Positions 37,261-48,420 of a stretch of DNA of 64,000 nt are shown piece after piece. Every line of letters begins with the position of its first letter. Positions within the stretch are counted from its first letter, which is position 1. Under the pieces are notes generated by a model. That model searched no databases. It had not been told where the DNA came from and was given only the letters and a program-made list of their open reading frames with translations. The position numbers were made by a program, and so were the translations under genes. The DNA comes from Loxodes magnus (Eukaryota; Ciliophora; Karyorelictea; Loxodida; Loxodidae), in the NCBI GenBank assembly GCA_946699065.1, contig CAMPDV010000241.1, positions 365,005 to 429,004 on the forward strand. Direction: 5' to 3'.

Positions 37261-37554
37261 ATTTTATTATATAAATAAAAGTAAAGAAATGTAATAACTA
37301 TTTCTTTTTTCACTTTAATTCTTTAGAGTTAATAATCAATTTGTTTCATAATGTTATAGTCTTTGATCTATCTTAAAAGCTAAACCTAGCATATATATAG
37401 CATATTAATTATTGCTTTAAACTTAATATCTGATAAGTCTAAGTTGACATGAATATTAGTATTTTCTGTTAATAGTATGAGGATACTTTTCTTTAATCCT
37501 ATAAATAATGAATACTAAGTATTAATAGTAGAAGATTAATAATTTGATTTATAC

Positions 37555-37571
37555 AATAATAATATAATAAT
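37555..37571 (+). repeat. Target-site duplication, left, of 314-bp element copy 2
   Basis: AATAATAATATAATAAT, repeated exactly at 37886-37902. Confidence 0.7.
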
Positions 37572-37885
37572 TAAAAAGATGGTGGAAGCTGAGATTGACC
37601 TTCTGAATCATACTTTCTGTTTTTATGGTTAGGAACAAGTTCCTTTCCTGTCGCTGAGAAAGTCCCTGGTCAAAGTCAACCTTTGCAAGGGAACGCCTTC
37701 CTTTTGATTATCCACTCCTAGTAGGGGCTTGAAGCCTGGCTGCCCATAGCGATGGAGCTCCCTGGCAGCTGCTTTTCGAAAGTAACAGGATATCCCCGTT
37801 ATCCCATGAAGAGAGTGTTGGGGTCGTTAAACTGCAAGAAGTTGCAGTCCAAAACTCTTTAAGTTTAAAATTAAAAAAAAATTAT
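37572..37885 (-). mobile_element. 314-bp SINE-like structured-RNA element, copy 2 (divergent)
   Basis: Same length (314 bp) and orientation as copies 1 and 3 but clearly diverged. Hairpins are kept by paired changes: CTGCAA-GAAG-TTGCAG replaces CGGAAA-GGAG-TTTCCG, GCTTTTCGAAAGT replaces GTGCCTGGAGCAC, and ATTGAC/GTCAA replaces AATGAC/GTCATT. The central hairpin GGCT-TGA-AGCC and the segment CGGGGATATCC are unchanged. The 17-bp flanking duplication marks an independent insertion. Confidence 0.8.
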
Positions 37886-37902
37886 AATAATAATATAATA
37901 AT
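37886..37902 (+). repeat. Target-site duplication, right, of 314-bp element copy 2
   Basis: Second copy of AATAATAATATAATAAT. Low complexity, so weaker alone than that of copy 1, but it fits the common 314-bp length. Confidence 0.7.
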
Positions 37903-38616
37903 CTACTTTTTATTCAGTTATATGATAATTATAATTAAGTTGTAATAAATTACTATAAACATGTATATTCAAAATTTGTTCTTTATTTAAAATTACATTT
38001 TCCAAAATAATTTAAATACAAAAGCAATTAAAATATCTTTAATACCCTTATATTTCCCTTGCTTATTAAGCTTTTTTTGCTTTATATCTACTTATATATT
38101 AGCATTTTTTAATAAACCTTTATTTAGATAAACATACTATTTTAGTTAGTAAAAAAGATTTAAAACTTATATTAATTAGTAGTTAATTGTATAATATTAG
38201 AATTATAAATAAATAACTATTAAATAAAAAATATCTAAAAAGCTAATTAAGTAGTAATTAATATCAAGCTATCAAGATATTTAGTTTTAAATTTATTTGC
38301 TATAAATGCATTTTGGAAATTAAAACACTATTTATGGAAAATTGGATTCAGTTATTATTTATGAGTAGACTACAAAAGTTTATATCTTAAAGAAATTAAT
38401 TATATATAAGTTATTAAAGCAACCTATATTAAAAGGTATTATTTTATTTAGAAATTGTATAAATATATAGAAATATAGTAGAAATGTTTGCAAATGGAGA
38501 TATAAATAGAATGTAGTTGTAAAAATGTGGAAAAATGCATAACATAAATAGCCTAATCTTTAAAGTGACTTCACCTTTATTTGATTTTGCACTATTAGTT
38601 TATGAAGAGATTTATC
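37903..38616. other. AT-rich spacer
   Basis: No supported gene. Near 38567-38583 is AAAGTGACTTCACCTTT, which can form a hairpin and recurs downstream of the family-B and family-A copies at 47.6 and 39.35 kb. Confidence 0.4.
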
Positions 38617-39289
38617 TCAATAATAATTTTCATCTTCGGAATAGACTTGTATTATATCTTTATTTCCCTTATTTCTGCTGAGACTCGTCTTCATAAGCTT
38701 TCCTACGTCACATCCTTATTATATTTTGTTACAGTTTCCTGCTTCCATTATGAGATATTGTTTGTATAATTTATTGTTATTTCCTTCTATATAATTTTGC
38801 TTAATTTGTTCAATATATTCTAAATATTTTATTTCAAGTTTTTGTTCTTCTATTTTTCTTTCCAAAAATCTGCAAAAGTTTCTTATCTTGTGACCTTGCT
38901 TCCTGCATTATCAGCACCTTATTTTAATTATTCTATATATAAATTAAAGCTTACTATGTAACTTCTTTCTCTGTCTCTACATCCATAGGATCATAGTTCA
39001 TCTTATTTTACGTTTCCTAGTTCTTTTCAGAATTTATTCTTTGTAATTTTTATTCAGTATGCTGGATTATTGTATAATTGGCTATCAGAAGGTCTTCTTG
39101 CAATATCTTATTTTAATCAATTGCTTTCTTTTTTCAGTTAATCAATTTCTAATCTAGAAACACAGATTTTATTTGAAAGTTCTTAAACTACTGATATAAT
39201 TTAAGATTTTCGTTTTTTTGAAGATTGATTTATATTTCTTATTGTATTTTATTGGTCTAGTTTAGAAAGCTTTATTTTTTTGAGGCCAT
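38617..39289 (-). CDS. Zinc-knuckle protein, family B, copy 2 (one frameshift)
   Basis: ATG at 39289 opens MASKKQSFLNQTNKIQQEIQ, followed by a charged helix with HTEQKLQRINSEKN and MNYDPMDVETEKE. After a 1-nt shift near 38930 the frame gives a knuckle CWQCRKQGHKIRNFC, whose second and third residues are TGA (38911-38913) and TAA (38908-38910), read as Trp and Gln. A coiled coil, LERKIEEQKLEIKYLEYIEQ, and an acidic tail, VYSEDENYY, precede the TGA at 38617, which is also kept in the 47.7-kb copy. Likely an RNA-binding Gag-like protein. The H-to-C spacing is one residue longer than canonical. Decay or an indel error is possible. Confidence 0.55.
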
Positions 39290-39339
39290 TTCATATATAT
39301 AGTATAATAAAACTTAAAATAATTTATTAAAGTTACTTC

Positions 39340-40200
39340 ACCTTTATTAGATTAGTCACATATTGACTTATAAAAATCTTGATAATTATCTTAAAACTCA
39401 TTTAAATCGCTCAATTCTACTGTAGATTCGTATTTTCAAATAATTTATTGATAGTTTTTAATCTATCCTTCTTTAACATTGATATTTTAATCCAATCTAA
39501 ATACTTTCCAAACTTTTACTTGATTCTTCCTTTTGAGCATCTATTATTTGCTAGTAATTAACTTAATCTTAAATTTTTCTAAATAGACCACCTTCAGATT
39601 TATAATAAATCTTGGTTAGCTATTTTCATAATTTTTAATTTTTGTTTTTTCTAATTTTGGTATCTCCTGCAGGATTTTTAGCCTTCTTCAGAATTAGTAC
39701 AAAATTGGTCTTCTTTTTATTTAATGATTAATAGTTAATTTTTTTTGTTTAATTAATATTTTAATTGATTATTCAATTTCATCGGATCATATATGGCTTT
39801 ATTCATAATTATTCACGGTTTATTCGATCGAGATTTCATATTTCTTATATTTAAATTTTTAGGCTAGAAGAGTTTTTTGACATTTATAACTGTAAAAGTT
39901 GCTTCTTTCAATTATAGAAGTTAATAAATATTTTAATATTTTTAATATAATCTTGATATCCTCAATCCCAATTACTCTTGTTACAGTTTCATCTTTCATT
40001 TCTTCTTTCTTTTTTTCTTTTTCTATTCTAATAATTCTAGTCTTCTCACATAAGTTTCTTGTAAAAATATTTTTATTTATAAATATAAATATCCAAAAAA
40101 CTTAGAAAAGGGTTTTATAACTTCTTAATCATATAATATAAGGTATCTAGTCATAATTCTCAATCTTTTACGGTTAGTCAATCCCTTATAATAGAATAGT
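39340..40200 (-). pseudogene. Family A-like Gag remnant, copy 4
   Basis: Lies upstream of the family-B copy on the same strand, exactly as family A precedes family B at 47.7-49.4 kb. The bases CTGCAGGAGATACCAAAATTAG match the post-knuckle CTGCAAGAAATTCCAAAATT of the 35-kb copy, and the preceding knuckle is degraded (LYQF[TGA]RRLK). A Lys/Gln-rich helix follows. It ends with AAAGGTGAAGTAACTTT, similar to the 3' ends at 38.57 and 47.61 kb. Poorly conserved; called mainly on order and short matches. Confidence 0.35.
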
Positions 40201-40699
40201 ATATACATTTAAAACGTAATTGAATGAATCATACTCTCCACACATAAAATAGATAAATGACGATCGTAAAGATAATTTCGAAAATTATAGGATTGGATTC
40301 TAAGTTTGCATAAGCTGCTAAATTTTTGTCTAAATTATTTGTTCTATGTATTGTATGTAATTAGTGGAAATTGATTAAAGATTACTAAACTGTTTAGTAT
40401 ATATTTTAGCTGTTTTCATTCTCTTAAAATTTAAATATCTGCATTATAGAAATAATGAGTATTTTGTCTCTTATATATTTAGTAAATTTTTTTTATTTGC
40501 ATTAATCTAGGAATTCTACAGATCAATACTATTAAGGTCTGATAATTGTTAAACTTTATCTTAGTATTTAAATTATTTTTCCAGTTGATAATGAAAAGAG
40601 AGCTTATTGCCAATCTTTGGAAATAAATGCTTTCTTTTTTCATTTTATAATATAATTTAATTTAAAAACTTTATTGCCATAATGTGTTTGAAAGGTAAC
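40201..40699. other. AT-rich spacer
   Basis: No supported gene, RNA or repeat. Confidence 0.4.
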
Positions 40700-41862
40700 A
40701 GTATAAATCTAAATAGCATGACGCGTTATAAGTTGAAATTACTGCTTAAAATGTTTTTCTTGAAATAATTCTCATACTTGATTAAATTCTATTCAAAACA
40801 CCATTTATTCCTTTCTGAATACTTTCGGGTAGTTCTCCTTCATATTCTGCTTTAGTCAGTGTAAAAAGTTTGCATTTATAGCTTTAGAATGTCAAGGAGT
40901 CACATTCTTATATCTCATTTGCTAAAAAGCAGTTTTTTATTGTAGCTATATACTTCAACGAGACTTCTCTACAAAGGGGGTTCAAATTCTTCTTTTGATG
41001 TAGAATTACACCTAAATAAGTTACTTGTTCTTTTTAAATAATAATAATATACTTAAATGTTGAGAGTTTTAGCTTTCCCTGGACTTTCAACCAGGAACCT
41101 GCTACCATTATTTTTACGTGGATGAATACCACAACCTTTTTTTTATATGTGGTAGGTCACCACTAATAGTAACTTAATTTCTTGATAAAATTTTTTACTT
41201 TAGATTCAATTTTCAGTTATTCAGAGTTTATTTAAACTTCTTCATGTTCTTCGTTATTTTCTTATCCTTAGTTACTTTCAGGTTCAATATTGTAGTAAAA
41301 TATGGTATGTTGAAATGCGGTAAAAACAATTTTTAATCGATTTTTCTGATTTTGCTTCTAAATTTTTTTTCCAATTTCTCTATTCGATTTTGTAAATTTT
41401 TAAGTTTTTCCTTCTTATTATTTTTCTTATTCAATTAATTTAGTTTAGTCTTTTTCTATAACCATATTTGTTAATGAATAACTATCGATTGTAATTATTC
41501 ATAAAATTATTGTTCTGTTATTAAGTTATTTTATATTAACTGACAACGTAGTATTAATAACTCATTATTTTAGCGTCAATACTGTTCATAAATTCTCTTA
41601 TTTTTTCTCCTTAATTGTATATTATTCTTCATACTTTTAGATTAATTTTAACGTTTGGTCTAATTTATTTTATATTTTAGCTCAATTTCATTTTAAGTTT
41701 TTTCTATCTTTGCAGTTCCGATCATAACTTTACCTTCTGATGAGGAACTCGATTCCTCTTGTTGTTATTGCTTTTTCTCTATTTCTTTTGCTGCTTTTCT
41801 TCTTAATTTCTAAGTTAATTTTTTTAGAGACGAACAGATTATTCTATTTTTTTAATTAACAT
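40700..41862 (-). CDS. Coiled-coil protein with uncertain C-terminal part, frameshifted
   Basis: ATG at 41862 opens MLIKKIEQSVRLQKNQLRNQ. A 1-nt shift later, a long charged helix runs through KEIEKKQQQQEESSSSEGKV, KNKRIYEQY[TGA]RQNNELL and LKNLQNRIEKLEKKFRSKI. Downstream on the same strand, PRKNNGSRFLVESPGKAKTL and, after a C5 homopolymer shift, LTKAEYEGELPESIQKGING look coding. VESPGKAKTL resembles the Toprim start of type IA topoisomerases, but later Toprim motifs are missing, so I do not assign that function. It may be two genes. The coiled-coil half is the better supported. Confidence 0.4.
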
Positions 41863-42626
41863 TAAAAAATCTTTATTATAAGATGAAATAAAATTACTAT
41901 CTTTATATAAATTAAAACTAGTTTTTTTATTTATTTATAGTTTTTGCTTTTACCTTTAATATCCTAAACTTTAAATAATTCTTTCATTTTTAGATATCAA
42001 GATTTTATGTTAATCAAAGATAGAATAAAAGTTTTTTTTATATAATGTAGAATTATTTTTTAGAAGCATTAAATCAATTATCGTTACATCATCGTTAATA
42101 GGTTTGTCACGATTTAGTTATTCATTTTTATTTAATTTTCTAATCAATTTATTTATCTAAATTTAGCCACCAAATGAAGGCCCGAAAGATTCTTCAAATT
42201 AAAATACTTCTTATTAAAAAATTATTCTAGAGTTTTGAGATAAATATCCCATTTTTCTAAAATAAAATCACAATAAATATTAGAAAAATAAGCTTAAGAA
42301 ACCCGTCATTCAAATCTTGGGTAAATTCGACGAGTCTCTTTTGAGTTTATACTTCCTTATCCTTGGTTGTATCTAGTACAAGATTACTCTCAATGCAGTA
42401 TACATTGAACCAGATTAACTAGAAGTTCTTAGGCTGTTGTTGACATCCATATTTTATATAATATAACAAAATTAAATTCTCTATTTACTGTCCAAGAAAC
42501 CATTTGAAAAATGCTTAAAAAGATTTTTCTATTATAAAATAAAGTAAAACTTATTATTTAAAAACTTATAATTTTACTTCTTTATCTATTTAATTAACTT
42601 AATTAATAACTAAATTATTAAAAAAG
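41863..42626. other. AT-rich spacer between divergent ORFs
   Basis: Separates the minus-strand coiled-coil ORF (start 41862) from the + ORF at 42627. It probably holds both promoters. No defined element recognised. Confidence 0.4.
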
Positions 42627-43420
42627 ATGGAAGAGATATAGAATTCCCTAGATTTTAATAGGGACTCTTCTTTAATTAATTTCAAAGAAGTTGCAAATTC
42701 ATATAAAAAGCACAGACTGGAGCACAAAAACCTCCTAACAAGAGAAAATGAGTTAGTACAAATTAAATAAGTAAACTTAATAATGAATGTATTAAGGTAA
42801 CTACTAAGATATTATATTCAAAAACCGGAAAATTAATTCATAAGCGTTCCACTAAAACTGCTTAGAAATTCTCTTCAATTTGTGCATTAATTGTAGTATT
42901 TAATGAAAGTGAAACTAACCTAAAAATATATAAACAGTTTAGCCGCTTAAAATAATACCACCAAAAATATGAAACTATTACCCAAGAAATCTTTTAAAAA
43001 ATAAGATAATCTACACATTAGATCTAAAGATATGGCTTCAAATCCTAATTAAAATTCAAATAAAATAATCCTTTTATGGTACCAAAAAATATAAGCATAA
43101 GATTTATTTTTGAATAAACTAATTAATAATTCTATTAAGTTTCAAATAATGAAAGTAGTTAAAAAAATAATATTACTAATCCTAATAATTCACATAATCA
43201 CTATTTATCTGATTTTTAAAGCACAAATTTATTTAAACTGACTTTATTATGTTCTTAGAAGTTTTCCTATGAATTAAGATTGATTTAAGAATTTTTCTTT
43301 AGTATATATTAACTATATTAATCTATAAAATATTATGTTTAATATTTAAATATTTATAACAAAGAAAATTAGAGATTTATTAATTATAAAAATTAAATTC
43401 ATCAGCATACTATTTAATGA
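42627..43420 (+). CDS. Gln/Asn-rich protein of unknown function, one frameshift
   Basis: ATG at 42627 gives MEEIQNSLDFNRDSSLINFK and a helical stretch to LIMNVL. After a 1-nt shift near 42800 the frame continues as KVTTKILYSKTGKLIHKRST, then FNESETNLKIYKQFSRLKQY and an Asn/Gln-rich tail (NITNPNNSHNHYLSD) to TGA at 43418. The first half is well mixed and clearly protein-like. No domain recognised. A short ORF, MTTKDEKQTQLSLRNRAFYS (43417-43620), starts on the same bases as this stop. The shift could be a short intron, a sequencing indel or real damage. Confidence 0.45.
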
Positions 43421-43620
43421 CAACCAAAGATGAAAAATAAACTTAATTATCATTAAGAAATAGGGCTTTTTACTCATCTTCTTATAATCTGATTTTTGGA
43501 TAAACGAAATGTTTATAATCTACGATATTACTTGATATGCTTAGCTTTTTATACTTAAACTAATTTTTGGATTTAGGCTTTTAATTAGTATGTTTAAATC
43601 TTCTATAATTTTTAAATTGA

Positions 43621-44655
43621 GTAGCTGAGTGAATAAAACTAATGAGATATTTTATTTATTAATTAATATTATAAGATCTGTTTTAAATTATTAACGAACA
43701 CTGATATAAGTAATATTTTAAACTAAGATAAATTATATTAGGAAATAAAAAATGATGAAGAGTTACATCTAAAATATCTAAATTCTAAAATAAAGTTGTC
43801 TCTATAGTTTAAATATTTTTAAGAAAATTATTTTATTTTATTTATACTTATCCAACTCTTGTAAATTATCATATCTTTTTTATTTTTATATTTAATTATA
43901 TTTTGTACTATTAAACGCTGAAATTAAATAAAAATTATATAAGTTCAAAATAATTTAAATTAAAATGCTATATTTAACTTAACCTAAAAATATTTAATTT
44001 TACTATTTTTCTCATTTTTCAATTATTTTTTAATGTCTAATAATCCTTTTCAAATTTAAATATTTTCTTAAACCAAAAGCTTTATCATTTAATTTAGTTA
44101 TATTTTTAGTATATTTACTTTATTTTTCTTTTAATTTAATATGAAAATTATAGATTATATACACTTTATTTTATTATGAAATTATTTTAATTTTGCTATT
44201 CTTTTAGATAGCCTAACTTAATTATAGAACTTCACTATTTAGCAATTTAATTAAATTAAATTTATCTTATTTTTAATTATTTTATTTATTTTTATCTTCA
44301 ACTTCTCCTTTAGATAAACTATTCTCATACTTATTAGTGATTTGATTTTTCAATCTCCTATTTTTTCCAATTTTAATTTAATAATTTTAATTATTTATAT
44401 TGGATATGGTGCTTTAACACACTTTAATTGAACTTAGATTTTAAAATATTTTTGTTGATCTTTTTTAATTATTTCTATTTCAACTTAAACTTAAACTTAA
44501 ATTATTTACTTATATTTTAATATTTTCTTTATTTCTCTTACTCAATTGTTTTCTTAATTTATTTTCTGTAACTTAATTCAAAATCTTAAAATTTGTTTAA
44601 ATTAGATTTATTTTCTTAATTTCTGTCTTAGCAATTTCTCAAAAGTATAATTATA
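43621..44655. other. AT-rich spacer
   Basis: About 1 kb of T-rich sequence. No supported feature. Confidence 0.45.
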
Positions 44656-45345
44656 ATGCTTGTAATGATGCATCTTGCTAATATTTTACTTTTCCCTCTT
44701 TTATACTTTTGCTTTGCATTAAAAAACTATAAATTTTTCAATTTTACATACTAAATTTAAATTAAACTTTCAAACTTTTCAAATTAAGTAAAATCTTTAA
44801 TAAAATTTGTTCAAAGCAAAGACAGAATGAAGCAATGGTTTAATAAGTAAAGCTAAAAGCTTAAAACAGATTTAATGAAAATGAATACTAACTTAAAATT
44901 ATTAGAAGAAGGAACTATAATAAAATTTTACTTAGAAAGCTAAAACAAAATTCATAAAAGATTTAGGAGTTTTATACTGCAAAATTGCTGAAAGGTTAAC
45001 ACTTGTTAAGAAGAGAACTTTTAAATATTTATTCAACTATTTTAAAAAAAAGATGCAGCAATAATTTCAAAAGATATAGCATAGTCTTTTAAAAATGGAG
45101 AGCTAATAGTAGAAAAAATTATCTTATGCTGCTTATAAATTAGATAATATGAAAATAAAGGATTTCTAAATTTAGCGAAGTTAATTTTGTATAAATTAAG
45201 CTAAAAAATCCAAAAATTTTAAAGATTATTTTCTTTTGATAGATTTGAGAACAAATTCTAAATTTTAAAATTTATTATTTTATTTATTAAGATTTATTTT
45301 ATCTTATAATATAAAAAAAACTTTTTTTAAACAAGAAATACTTGA
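44656..45345 (+). CDS. Small putative secreted or membrane-anchored protein (229 aa), unknown
   Basis: ATG at 44656 and TGA at 45343 share one frame. The N-terminus MLVMMHLANILLFPLLYFCF is hydrophobic and would serve as a signal peptide or anchor. An internal in-frame ATG at 44827 (MKQWFNKQSQKLKTDLMKMN) is the alternative start. The body reads IIKFYLESQNKIHKRFRSFI, DAAIISKDIAQSFKNGELIV and ends RNT. One in-frame TGA (NC[W]KVN) reads as Trp. No domain recognised. The AT-rich flanks and balanced residue use support coding. Confidence 0.45.
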
Positions 45346-46929
45346 CTAAGGAATCTAAAATATGTAAAGTAATCATAAAGATAATTTAAATATTCTTATA
45401 ATAAGTAAATTAGTAGGTATTTTTCATAAAAATATCATTATTATTTTGGCTCTCAATTTATAAATTTAGATTTATCTTTCGTTCTTATCAAAATTAATGT
45501 ATTTCATTTTCTTATTTCCTTATATTAGCTGGTTTATTAAAAAATTTAGAAATCCCTGTTAAATTACACAGATATTAAGATTAATTTATTAAATTTTTGG
45601 TTTTACGTCTTTTCAGAAAAATATTTTGGATTTCTAAATTTTTTGAAAGCTAATGACATCCATTAATTTATGTAAAATAACATAAATTTAACTAATAAAA
45701 ACTGTAAAATAAATAGGACTGAAATATCCAACCAAATAAAAGCACAAAATTAGTTTATCTAAGTATGAATTAATTTGAATTAGTAAAAGTAGAAATTACT
45801 TAAAAATAAGTTAAATAATTTTAAATTAAATTACAGAGAAAATATTTTAAATCAATATATGCAAGATAAAATATTGATATCAGAGGTTATATTTTAAATA
45901 TAAAAATGTTTATTTATAAAATTGATGTTATATATTAAAAAAAATAAAAGTAACATGAATAAATTGAATAAATAAATATAAATTTACTTTTTATAGCTTT
46001 CAAATTAAAAAATATTGCTTAAATAAAAAAATTTAAAATATAAAAGTTTATCTGCTTTAAATTTTATAGGAATATTCAGAAAAAGCATTTCCTAAGCAAA
46101 GATTTATTTCAATTATATTCTTTAAATTTAGTTAAGGAGTTTTAATCTTCTGCTGATTTTTTCGCTAAATTTTTCGTTCACAGCAATTAAATAATTTATA
46201 AGTAAAATTTTCTTAAGCTACTAAATATTTAAGGATATAAAAATTAAATTGAATAATGATCTAAGTAAATTAAATTTTAGTAATAATATTAAATTAGCTT
46301 ATTAAGTAATTTTAATTAATTTTTACTTTATTAATTATTTTATTTAGTGAATGCTCTTTTAAAAGTGGAAATAATTGAAATAAGTTTCTTATTCTTAAAC
46401 AAATGTATGTTTAATTAAATGGTATTCAATTATCAATAATTCTAAGATGCTAGAATTAGTTTTGATTTTAATTAATGGATGAGAAAAAAGATAAAAAGAG
46501 GAGTTAATATATATTTATATTAACCGACATTAGATTTATAATTGATGAAAAAATAATAAATGAATAATAATTTAATAATATATTATAAGTAAATATATTA
46601 ATCTTTACATAACATTTTATGAAAGACTACTTATTATCATGTTTATTGTAAAATATCATAATTATTAAATTTAAATAAAATAATTAATTTAAAAACTAAA
46701 TAAAAATTAAATATTTTTAGTGTTTCTATGCTTAGAGTTTTAAATAGATTTTAATTTTTAAAAACTAAATATTATAAGAACTAAAATGTAAAAATGTTTA
46801 GTAAATAAAATAATTATTAATTATTTTCTAGCATTTTAATAGTAGCTAATTTTAGAATTTTGTTCCTTATTAAAATAATTAATTTTTAAATATATTTAAT
46901 ATTTTAGTACTTATTATATTTATTTTCTT
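45346..46929. other. AT-rich stretch, no supported gene
   Basis: About 1.6 kb. A hydrophobic + strand reading around 45440-45700 exists but lacks any motif. No RNA or repeat was recognised before the target-site duplication at 46930. Confidence 0.4.
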
Positions 46930-46942
46930 ATTAAAAATTAAA
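46930..46942 (+). repeat. Target-site duplication, left, of 314-bp element copy 3
   Basis: ATTAAAAATTAAA, repeated at 47257-47269. Confidence 0.65.
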
Positions 46943-47256
46943 GATAACTGAAAAGATGGTGGGAGCTGAGAATGACCTTTGTGACAACATTTTCTGGTTT
47001 TATGGCTAGGAATAAGTTCCTTTCCTGTCGCTGAGAAAGTCCCTGGTCACAGTCATTTTCTGAAGGGAACACTTTCTTTGAGATTATCCGCTCTTGGTAG
47101 GGGCTTGAAGCCTGGCTGCTCATAGCGATGGAGCTCCCTAACAGCTGTGCCTGGAGCACAACAGGATATCCCCGTTATTCCATAAAAAGAGAGCGTCGGG
47201 TCGTGCAATCGGAAAGGAGTTTCCGGTCCAAAAACTTTTTTAGTTGAAATTAATTA
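46943..47256 (-). mobile_element. 314-bp SINE-like structured-RNA element, copy 3
   Basis: Bounded by a 13-bp duplication and exactly 314 bp. (By local convention the RNA-like sense is written left to right along the window for copies 2 and 3 and right to left for copy 1; strand labels here are nominal.) It starts GATAACTGAAAAGATGGTGG and ends AGTTGAAATTAATTA, the same 3' end as copy 1. The sequence is close to copy 1, with a wobble change GGAAT/GTTCC in the small hairpin. The 73-codon ORF across it is incidental. Confidence 0.8.
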
Positions 47257-47269
47257 ATTAAAAATTAAA
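47257..47269 (+). repeat. Target-site duplication, right, of 314-bp element copy 3
   Basis: Second copy of ATTAAAAATTAAA. AT-rich, so convincing mainly through the identical element length. Confidence 0.65.
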
Positions 47270-47667
47270 ATAAGGAAACTTAAATTTTATTTAAATAAAT
47301 TTTAAATTTACTAAATATTCATAGAATGTAACATTTATTAATATATTTACCACTTTCATTTATCTATCAAAAATATATAAACTATTTTTGTATTATAAAA
47401 TATTTTTTGTAGTTTCATTAATTAAGTAAATATAGTTTTAAATGCATAGGCATTTTAATTATAATAGCAATACTAAAGTTAAAATTCATAAATTAATTAA
47501 TCATTTTTATTTATTTATTATTATTATTAATATTAAATAAAAAAGGTAAAAAGTTCTATAAAGCTTAACTTTTTAAAAATATTTTTTTTATAACATAACA
47601 TAATTTATTAAAGTGATTTATCTTTGTTTGGTTTGCCATATATTAGTTTATGAAGTAGAGTTTTTTC

Positions 47668-48331
47668 TCAATAATAATTTTCTTCTTCGGAATAGACTTG
47701 TATTATGTCTTGATTTCCCTTTACTTCTGCTGAGAATTGTCTTCATAAGCTTTCCTATGTCAAATCCTTATTATCTTTTGTTCCATTTTCTTGATTAATA
47801 TTTGAGATATTGCTCGTATGATTTATTGTTCTTCCTTCTATACAATTTGGCTTATTTTGTTCAATATATTCTATATAGTTTGTTTTAAGTTTTACACTCT
47901 TCTTTTTTTTTAATTAAAATTTCCAAAATTTTCTTACCTTGTGAGCTCGCTTTTTTTATCTTGTTATCGGTCTTATTATATATAAATTAAAGCTTAATTT
48001 ATTTCTTCTCTCTCTGTCTTTACATCCATAGGATCATAATTCATCTTATTTTCAATTATTAGTTCTTTTCAGAATTTATTCTTTGTAATCTTTATTCAGT
48101 ATGCTAGATTATTAAGTATGATTGGCTATCAGAAGGTCTACTTGCAATATCTTATTTTTTATCATTGTTTTATTTTTTCAGTTAATCAATTTCTAAATTA
48201 GAACACAAATTTTATTTGAAAATTCTTAAACTACTGATATAATTTAAGATTTTCGTTTTTTGAAGATTGATTTATATTTCTTATTGTATTTTATTGGTTT
48301 AGTTTAGAAGATGTTATTTTTTAGGTGCCAT
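47668..48331 (-). pseudogene. Zinc-knuckle protein, family B, copy 3 (knuckle lost)
   Basis: ATG at 48331 opens MAPKKQHLLNQTNKIQQEIQ, nearly the same as copy 2, and MNYDPMDVKTEREE follows. The region that encodes the knuckle in copy 2 aligns at the DNA level but its Cys codons have been lost, and frames shift. The C-terminal part and the TGA after ENYY (47668-47670) are conserved. It lies directly downstream of family-A copy 3 on the same strand. Confidence 0.5.
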
Positions 48332-48420
48332 TTTATATTTATTTAATTATAATATTTTGTTTAAAATAATATTATATATTACCTAATAATAATAATATAT
48401 AAATTTAAATTTTCAATTAT

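Noticed and set aside
41041..41160. Toprim domain (VESPGKAKTL) of a type I topoisomerase
   Set aside because: A single 10-residue match; the DxD and downstream topoisomerase motifs are missing. The same bases can also fold as a T-arm-like hairpin, so chance is likely.
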